DNA of 64,000 nt from contig NZ_JAFCKT010000001.1 in assembly GCF_018129985.1 (NCBI RefSeq), positions 372,001-436,000 of the forward strand, in the 5' to 3' direction. A program made the position numbers and the translations under genes. The notes beneath the pieces are model-generated. The model did no database searches. It was not told the origin of the DNA and saw only the letters and a list, made by a program, of their open reading frames with translations. Below are positions 58,420-64,000 of the stretch, in pieces (the first letter of the stretch is position 1; every line of letters begins with the position of its first letter). The DNA comes from Bradyrhizobium sp. SZCCT0148. Lineage in GTDB: Bacteria > Pseudomonadota > Alphaproteobacteria > Rhizobiales > Xanthobacteraceae.

Positions 58420-58497
58420 CGCCAGATCCTGGCGGCCGACAGTCGGGTCTAGTTTGGAAGTGCCTAAGATAGGGCAAAGGCTGTTTCACCAACAGCC
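58420..58497 (-). promoter_or_regulatory. Two hairpins in the metF leader
   Basis: On the minus strand GGCTGTT-GGTGA-AACAGCC (58479-58497) is followed by CGCCAG-GAT-CTGGCG (58420-58434), the latter ending 24 bases before the metF ATG. No known S-adenosylmethionine, SAH or cobalamin riboswitch signature was recognised. The rest of the gap up to 58794 (divergent LLM gene) is A+T-richer, holds no gene I can support, and probably carries both promoters. Confidence 0.5.
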
Positions 58498-58794
58498 CAT
58501 CGGATATGGGAAATTGCCCACTTTCAGCCAAGTAAGCCGTTATTTTGCTGAAAATGTATACTTGGTGGGCTGATAACGTTTGGATAAAAAATACAATATA
58601 TTCAACGAAGTGCCGGGCCTAAAAGTGATTTTGGAAGCAGCGTTGGGGATGGGCAAGGTGAGGGTTTCTTCATATAGACGACAATCTGCCCAATCAGTCG
58701 CTAGGACCGAGTGCCTCGGCTCGCGACCTGCACACGTCAGACCTGCGTCGCCAGCCCATTGTCGCGGCCCGCTCCTCGACTAGGTTAGCGCGCC

Positions 58795-59808
58795 ATGATC
58801 CCGCTCTCAGTCCTCGACCTCTCGGTCGTCACCACAGGCACCAAGCCCGCTGCGGCCTTGCGCAACAGCATCGACCTGGCGCGCCATGTCGACGGGCTCG
58901 GCTATGTCCGCTACTGGCTCGCCGAGCACCATAACCTCGCCTCGGTCGCAAGCCCGGCGCCCGATCTCATGATCGGCCAGATCGCGGCGGTGACGAAGCA
59001 CATCCGCGTCGGCTCCGGCGGAGTGATGCTGCCCAATCATGCGCCGCTGGTGGTGGCCGAACGCTTCAAGATGCTGGAAGCGCTGTTTCCCGGCCGCATC
59101 GACCTCGGCCTCGGCCGGGCGCCCGGCACCGACGGAGCGACGGCCTACGCGCTGCGCAGCCGGCTTGATCGCCGCGAGGGCGACGATTTCCTGGAGCGGT
59201 TGCACGAATTGATACTGTGGGAGACCCGCGAATTTCCCGCAGGGCATCCCTACCACAACGTCGTCGCCATGCCCGACGACACCGCCCTGCCGCCGATCTG
59301 GCTGCTCGGCTCCAGCGATTATTCCTCGGAACTGGCCGCGCAAGTCGGCATGGGCTTCGCGTTCGCCCATCATTTCGCGTCTCATGATGCGGTCGATGCG
59401 ATGGTGCACTATCGCAACCGCTTCCAGCCATCGGCTTGGCGTGCGAGCCCGCACGCCATCCTCGCCGTCGCCGTCATCACGGCCGATACCGACGAAGAGG
59501 CCGAACGGCTTGCCTCCTCGTTCGACCTCAACCGGCTGCGCCGCGATCGCGGACAATATCTGCCGCTGCCAAGCGTCGAGGAGGCGCTGGCCTACCCTTA
59601 CTCCGAGGCCGAGCGCACCTCGATCCTCCGCAACCGCTCGCGCCTGTTCGTGGGCAGCCCGGCGACCGTGCAGAAGAAGCTCCAGCTGCTGATCGAGGCG
59701 AGCAAGCCGGACGAGCTGATGGTGATCACGGCCGTGTACGATCACGAGGCGCGGAAGAGGTCGTATTCGCTGCTGGCGGAGGCGTTCGACCTTAAGGCCG
59801 CTGCTTAA
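58795..59808 (+). CDS. LLM-class flavin-dependent oxidoreductase
   Basis: A 337-residue luciferase-like monooxygenase-family protein: [56 protein letters not shown] and the long [15 protein letters not shown] are hallmarks of this group of single-component FMN/F420-type enzymes. The substrate is unknown. It is divergent from metF. It is often annotated simply as LLM class oxidoreductase. Confidence 0.88.
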   Translation: MIPLSVLDLSVVTTGTKPAAALRNSIDLARHVDGLGYVRYWLAEHHNLASVASPAPDLMIGQIAAVTKHIRVGSGGVMLPNHAPLVVAERFKMLEALFPGRIDLGLGRAPGTDGATAYALRSRLDRREGDDFLERLHELILWETREFPAGHPYHNVVAMPDDTALPPIWLLGSSDYSSELAAQVGMGFAFAHHFASHDAVDAMVHYRNRFQPSAWRASPHAILAVAVITADTDEEAERLASSFDLNRLRRDRGQYLPLPSVEEALAYPYSEAERTSILRNRSRLFVGSPATVQKKLQLLIEASKPDELMVITAVYDHEARKRSYSLLAEAFDLKAAA

Positions 59809-59814
59809 GGCTCA

Positions 59815-59914
59815 GTGCCCCGGACGCAGCGCAGCGCTTTTCAGCGATACGCTACAGAGCCGCGGGCTATTGGAGCCCCTGGGGCCCGGCTCGCGCTTCG
59901 CGCGTCCGGGACAC
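59815..59914. repeat. Intergenic palindromic repeat (family D)
   Basis: GTGCCCCGGACGCAGCGCAG at the left is mirrored by CTTCGCGCGTCCGGGACACG at the right. It resembles the copy at 20593-20730 and separates convergent genes. Confidence 0.7.
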
Positions 59915-59918
59915 GTCA

Positions 59919-60779
59919 TCAATCCTGCTGCGTCTCGCTGAAGGTGGCGCGGAACGGGTGTCCCGGATAGACGCCGACGATGCGGAATTCGCGCGAGAAG
60001 AATTTCAGCTCCTCGATCGCGAAGGCGAGGCCCTTGTCGTCGGGGTGGCCGTCGACGTCGGCGTAAAACTGCGTGGCGAAGAAATTGCCGTCGACCATGT
60101 AGCTCTCGAGCTTGGTCATGTTGACGCCGTTGGTGGCAAAGCCGCCGAGCGCCTTGTAGAGCGCGGCCGGCAAATTGCGCACCCGGAACACGAACGTCGT
60201 GACCAGCGGGCCGGAGCCTTGCGCCGCCCATTTCGGCTCGCGCGCCAGTACCACGAAGCGGGTGGTATTATGCGCCTCGTCCTCGATGTCCTCGGCGAGG
60301 ATGTCGAGGCCGTAGATCTTGGCGGCGAGGCGGGAGGCGATCGCGGCCACCGTCTTGTCTTTGCGCTCGGAGATGTCGCGGGCGCTGCCGGCGGTGTCGG
60401 CGTGAACGATCGGCTTGATGCCGAGCTTGCGGATGATGCGGCGGCATTGGCCGAGCGCATGGACATGGCTCTCGACGCTCTTGATGTCGTCGAGCCTGGT
60501 GCCCTTCACCGCCATCAATTGATGCCGAACGGGGAGAAACCATTCACCGATGATGAAGAGGCCTGAGGCCGGCAGCAGATGATGAATGTCGGCAACGCGG
60601 CCCGCGACCGAGTTCTCGATCGGAATCATGCCGAGATCGGCCTCGCCCGAGGAGATCGCCGACAGCGCGTCCTCGAAGGTGGCGCAGGGCAACGGCTCGG
60701 CGTCGGGATAAGCCTCGACGATGGCGATGTGGGAATTGGCTCCGGGCTCGCCCTGGAATGCGATCTTCATCTTGCTCAT
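59919..60779 (-). CDS. pheA: Prephenate dehydratase
   Basis: A 286-residue enzyme making phenylpyruvate from prephenate for phenylalanine synthesis. The catalytic domain starts KIAFQGEPGANSHIA and has the key Thr-Arg-Phe in HNTTRFVVLAREP (about 169-181). The C-terminal ACT domain (VTTFVFRVRNLPAALYKAL, then TKLESYMVDGNF) binds phenylalanine for feedback control; its ESYM replaces the ESRP of enterobacterial enzymes. There is no fused chorismate mutase domain. The kdsB gene lies 39 bases upstream in the same direction. Confidence 0.93.
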   Translation of the reverse strand: MSKMKIAFQGEPGANSHIAIVEAYPDAEPLPCATFEDALSAISSGEADLGMIPIENSVAGRVADIHHLLPASGLFIIGEWFLPVRHQLMAVKGTRLDDIKSVESHVHALGQCRRIIRKLGIKPIVHADTAGSARDISERKDKTVAAIASRLAAKIYGLDILAEDIEDEAHNTTRFVVLAREPKWAAQGSGPLVTTFVFRVRNLPAALYKALGGFATNGVNMTKLESYMVDGNFFATQFYADVDGHPDDKGLAFAIEELKFFSREFRIVGVYPGHPFRATFSETQQD

Positions 60780-60818
60780 GTCTTAAAAGTGCTCCTGGGT
60801 CGGCCTTGTAACAGCGGC

Positions 60819-61559
60819 TCAGGATTTGGAAAGGATGCTGCGGGCGGTTTCCAGGTCCGCCGGCGTGTCGACCCCGCGGGGCACGGTATCGACGATGGTG
60901 AAGTCGATGCGCATTCCCGCCTCGAGCGCCCGGAGCTGTTCGAGCTTCTCCTGCAATTCCAGCGGCGAGGGCGGCAGCGAAACGTAACGCTCCAGCGCGG
61001 CGCGGCGATAGGCGTACAGGCCGATATGGTGGTAACGCGGTCCGTCGCCGGTCGGCGCGGTCGCGCGGGTAAAGTAAAGTGCGCGCATGCGCTTGCCGCC
61101 GAGCGAGGTTCCGATTGCCTTCACGACGCTCGGGGCGAGGTCCTCCTCCTCGGTGTGGATCTGCGAAGCCAGCGTCGCGATGTCCACGGCCGGGTCTTGC
61201 AGCGGCGGCAGCACCTCGCGGATGTTGTCGATGGTGATGGTCGGGAAATCGCCCTGCAGGTTGACCACGATCTCGGCCTTGCCGTCCGCATCGAGCTTCT
61301 GCATGGCCTCGTGGATGCGGTCGGAGCCGGAGGGGTGGTCGGCGCGCGTCATCACGGCCTCGCCGCCATGGGCCGTCACGACCGCAGCAATCTCCGGCGT
61401 GTCGGTCGCGACCGCGACCCGTCCGATGCCGGCGGCCTCGGCGCGGCGCAGCACGTGCACGATCATCGGCAGTCCCGCGATATCGGCGAGGGGCTTGCCG
61501 GGCAGACGGGTGGCGGCCATGCGGGCCGGGATCAGTACCAGGATGCGAGGATCGATCAT
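60819..61559 (-). CDS. kdsB: 3-deoxy-manno-octulosonate cytidylyltransferase (CMP-KDO synthetase)
   Basis: A 246-residue cytoplasmic enzyme activating KDO with CTP for lipopolysaccharide core synthesis. The N-terminal nucleotide loop is [35 protein letters not shown] and [11 protein letters not shown] are family signatures. The ATG at 61559 is preferred to a TTG three codons earlier. Together with pheA it may form a short operon. Confidence 0.94.
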   Translation of the reverse strand: MIDPRILVLIPARMAATRLPGKPLADIAGLPMIVHVLRRAEAAGIGRVAVATDTPEIAAVVTAHGGEAVMTRADHPSGSDRIHEAMQKLDADGKAEIVVNLQGDFPTITIDNIREVLPPLQDPAVDIATLASQIHTEEEDLAPSVVKAIGTSLGGKRMRALYFTRATAPTGDGPRYHHIGLYAYRRAALERYVSLPPSPLELQEKLEQLRALEAGMRIDFTIVDTVPRGVDTPADLETARSILSKS

Positions 61560-61792
61560 TGGGTCCAAAGATCCGGGGTCAAGAGCCTGGAGACAGGCGT
61601 TTTCCGCGCCGGGAAATAGAGTGGGGACGAGCCGAAAGCGGGGTCGCTTATACGGGTTGCCAGACCCCGGGCAAACCGATATCTCAATGGCAAAACTCGG
61701 GGAAACAGTAAGGAACGATTGATTCTCCCGAGGCTCGTCCTGGCGGCCGCCCGGCCGCTCGATCCTTCTTGCGGTGTGGGGCCTGGCCGGAA

Positions 61793-62347
61793 ATGGACTC
61801 TTTCGAACTCAACAAGATTCTCGGTGCCGTGCTTGGCACCTGTCTCCTTCTGCTGGTGACGAGCTTCACCGCCAACGCGTTGTTCTCGCCCAAGATGCCG
61901 GAAAAACCCGGCTTCGAGATCGCCGTGAAGGAAGATGCCGGAGGGGGCAAGGAAGGCGGCGCGGCCGCCGCGGCCGCCGAGCCGATCGAAAAGCTGCTCC
62001 AGACCGCGTCCGTCGAGAAGGGCGCTGCCGCCGCCAAGAAGTGTGGCGCCTGCCACACCTTCGAGAAGGGTGGCCCGAACCGCGTCGGTCCGAACCTCTA
62101 TGGCGTCGTGGGTGAGCCGAAGGGCCAGGGCCGCGGCGGCTTCAACTTCTCAGCCGCGATGAAGGGCAAAGGCGGCGAATGGACTTTCGACGACCTCAAC
62201 AAGTTCATCGCCAATCCGAAGGGCTTCGTCCCGGGCACCGCGATGGGCTTCGCCGGTATTGCCAAGGATTCCGAGCGCGCCGACGTCATTGCCTATCTGA
62301 ACAGCCTCTCCGAAAGCCCGAAGCCGCTGCCCACCGCGTCGAAGTAA
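61793..62347 (+). CDS. cycM: Membrane-anchored c-type cytochrome (CycM)
   Basis: A 184-residue cytochrome with an uncleaved N-terminal anchor (about 9-31, [20 protein letters not shown]), an Ala/Gly-rich linker (about 48-63), and one class I heme site, CGACH at 84-88. The axial Met is at about 151 in PGTAMGFAG. Length and layout match CycM of Bradyrhizobium, which carries electrons from the bc1 complex to the aa3 oxidase. Divergent from kdsB. Confidence 0.93.
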   Translation: MDSFELNKILGAVLGTCLLLLVTSFTANALFSPKMPEKPGFEIAVKEDAGGGKEGGAAAAAAEPIEKLLQTASVEKGAAAAKKCGACHTFEKGGPNRVGPNLYGVVGEPKGQGRGGFNFSAAMKGKGGEWTFDDLNKFIANPKGFVPGTAMGFAGIAKDSERADVIAYLNSLSESPKPLPTASK

Positions 62348-62523
62348 GGCATAAGGACTGATCTTGGACCATGCGGCCAGGCTGAAAAGCTTGGCCGTTT
62401 GCTTATCTGGGCCTCCCAGTGAGTTTACCGGGGCGTTTGGCCGCATCCGACAGGCCGCCCGGCCTTTCAAGATGAGGAAAAAGCAACATATTCGGTCGAA
62501 ACCTCGCCTATATTGGGACCTTA

Positions 62524-62539
62524 AAGGAGTAACCTCCTT
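62524..62539 (+). promoter_or_regulatory. Hairpin sequestering a Shine-Dalgarno-like AAGGAG
   Basis: AAGGAG-TAAC-CTCCTT forms a 6-bp stem 18 bases before the start of the next gene. The strongest ribosome-site-like sequence in this leader is thus base-paired; a weaker AGGA at 62546-62549 sits at normal distance from the TTG start. Confidence 0.45.
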
Positions 62540-62557
62540 CAAGACAGGACTATTGAT

Positions 62558-64000
62558 TTGGCCATTACCCGACGCGATCTCCTGCTCACCGGCACTGCTG
62601 CCGCAGCGCTGCCCGCCCTCGGTTCCGTTGCGGGGCTCCCCGTCTTCGGTGCGGCCCATGCGCAGTCTTCCAACGAGCTTCCCTGGCGCCACGGGTTGTC
62701 GTTGTTCGGAAAGGTCAAGTACCCCGCCGACTTCAAGCGCTTCGACTACGTCAATCCGGAAGCGCCCAAGGGCGGCGTCGCGCGCCAGATCGCGGTCGGC
62801 ACCTTCGACAATTTCAACATCGTCGTATCGGGTGTGAAGGGGCAGGTCGCCGGCGCCGTCGCCTTCATCTACGAGTCGCTCATGACGCCCTCGCTGGACG
62901 AGGTTTCGACCGAATACGGTGCACTCGCCGAGGCCGTCAGCCATCCCGACGACTTTTCCTCGGTCACCTATCGTTTACGGCCCCAGGCCAAATGGCATGA
63001 CGGCAAGCCGGTTACCGTCGACGACGTGATCTTCTCGCTCGATTCCTTCAAGACCCACCATCCGATGTATTCGGCCTATTACAGCCATGTGGTGAAGGCC
63101 GAGAAGGTTGGTGAGCGCGAGGTGAAGTTCGTGTTTGACGCGCCGGGCAATCGCGAACTGCCGCAGATCGTCGGGCAGCTCATCGTCCTGCCGAAGCACT
63201 GGTGGGAGGGGACCGACGCGCAGGGGCGCAAGCGCGATGTGTCCGCCACCACGCTCGAGATGCCGCTCGGCTCCGGTCCCTACAAGGTCAAGGATTTCGT
63301 CGCCGGACGGTCGATCGCGCTGGAGCGCGTCAAGGATTATTGGGGCCGTGACCTCGCTGCCAATGTCGGCCGCAACAATTTCGACGAGCTGCGCTACGAA
63401 TATTTCCGCGACGCCACCGTCGCGATCGAGGCTTTCAAGGCCGACCAGGTCGATTGGCGTACCGAGAACAGCGCAAAAAGTTGGGCGACAGCCTACGACT
63501 TCCCGGCGGTCGCCGAAAAGCGCGTCATCCTCGAGGAATTCGCCAATCGCAGCTCGGGCGTGATGCAGGCGTTCGTGCCGAACCTGCGCCGCGCCAAGTT
63601 CAGCGACCCCCGCGTGCGGCGGGCGCTCAACTACGCGTTCGACTTCGAGGAGATGAACAAGCAGATCTTCTTTGGCCAGTACAAGCGCATCGGCAGCTAT
63701 TTCGACGGCATCGAGGAACTCATGGCGACCGGCTTGCCGCAGGGCAAGGAGCTCGAGATCCTCGAGACCGTGCGCGCCCAGGTGCCGCCGGAAGTCTTCA
63801 CCACGGCCTACAGCAATCCCGTCGGCGGCAGTCCGGAAGCGGTGCGTGATAATCTGCGCGAAGCGCTACGCCTGTTCAAGGAGGCCGGCTACGAGGTGCG
63901 CGATCGCAAGCTGACCGACATCAAGACCGGCGCCCAGTTCACCCTCGAACTGCTGAATTCGGATCCCAGCTTCGAACGGATCACGCTGTTCTACAAGCCG
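62558..64000 (+). CDS. Tat-exported ABC peptide-type binding protein, YejA-like (partial, cut by window end)
   Basis: The frame is open for 481 codons to the last base. The N-terminus has a twin-arginine signal (AITRRDLLLTGTAAAALPAL...), cleavage likely after AHA. The mature part starts with WRHGLSLFGKVKYPADFKRF and YVNPEAPKGG, typical of YejA-like members of the extracellular solute-binding family 5. VTYRLRPQAKWHDGKPVTVD and FSDPRVRRALNYAFDFEEMN are family signatures. The start is taken as TTG at 62558. Likely role: receptor for oligopeptides or peptide-like compounds; permease genes would be expected beyond the window. Confidence 0.85.
   Translation, partial: MAITRRDLLLTGTAAAALPALGSVAGLPVFGAAHAQSSNELPWRHGLSLFGKVKYPADFKRFDYVNPEAPKGGVARQIAVGTFDNFNIVVSGVKGQVAGAVAFIYESLMTPSLDEVSTEYGALAEAVSHPDDFSSVTYRLRPQAKWHDGKPVTVDDVIFSLDSFKTHHPMYSAYYSHVVKAEKVGEREVKFVFDAPGNRELPQIVGQLIVLPKHWWEGTDAQGRKRDVSATTLEMPLGSGPYKVKDFVAGRSIALERVKDYWGRDLAANVGRNNFDELRYEYFRDATVAIEAFKADQVDWRTENSAKSWATAYDFPAVAEKRVILEEFANRSSGVMQAFVPNLRRAKFSDPRVRRALNYAFDFEEMNKQIFFGQYKRIGSYFDGIEELMATGLPQGKELEILETVRAQVPPEVFTTAYSNPVGGSPEAVRDNLREALRLFKEAGYEVRDRKLTDIKTGAQFTLELLNSDPSFERITLFYKP

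Overview
The window reads as chromosomal DNA of a Bradyrhizobium-like alphaproteobacterium (close relatives: Rhodopseudomonas and other Nitrobacteraceae). Reasons: high GC, many periplasmic-binding-protein transporters, a CycM-type membrane-anchored cytochrome c of 184 residues, a pim-type dicarboxylate operon, and dispersed palindromic repeats in many intergenic gaps. No rRNA, tRNA, CRISPR array, integrase or insertion sequence was recognised. All assignments come from reading the sequence; no database search was run.

Layout. 1-9.3 kb: two WYL-type regulators, each beside a glutathione-transferase-like gene and each with an inverted-repeat operator; between them a crotonase-like protein, a cyclic-nucleotide-gated K+ channel of the MloK1 type, an unusual two-span TAXI protein and small hypothetical genes. 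9.5-26.8 kb: a hydroxycinnamate (p-coumarate/ferulate) locus. It has a catabolic operon (crotonase, feruloyl/coumaroyl-CoA ligase, SDR, hotdog thioesterase, binding protein), a DUF3237 gene, a three-gene TRAP transporter, pobA, a branched-chain-type ABC transporter with a LivM-LivG fusion, and a MarR regulator. It resembles the CouR/CouAB, TarPQM and CouPSTU systems of R. palustris. Three promoters share the pattern TTAT-N5-ATAA. A PaaI thioesterase, a LysR regulator and a PPOX protein sit inside this region.

26.9-36.8 kb: a glycerate 2-kinase, then a long leftward operon: IclR regulator, LivG, LivF, LivH, LivM and three tandem paralogous binding proteins, each followed by a strong hairpin. 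36.9-45.6 kb: the divergent pim-type operon (hydratase-dehydrogenase, CoA ligase, thiolase, two acyl-CoA dehydrogenases, SDR), separated from iclR by a perfect 19-bp palindrome and with palindromic repeats in several internal gaps. Together these two operons look like an uptake-plus-beta-oxidation module for dicarboxylates or related acids.

45.6-53.4 kb: an O-acetylation pair (MBOAT plus SGNH-like), a DUF559 endonuclease gene broken by an in-frame amber codon, a 165-bp element bounded by perfect 28-bp inverted repeats, glpK, and a low-GC island with a Septu-like (PtuA/PtuB) antiphage pair, then a third GST. 53.6-64 kb: core metabolism: metF-metH, an LLM flavin oxidoreductase, pheA (prephenate dehydratase), kdsB, cycM, and the first 481 codons of a Tat-exported YejA-like binding protein cut by the window end.
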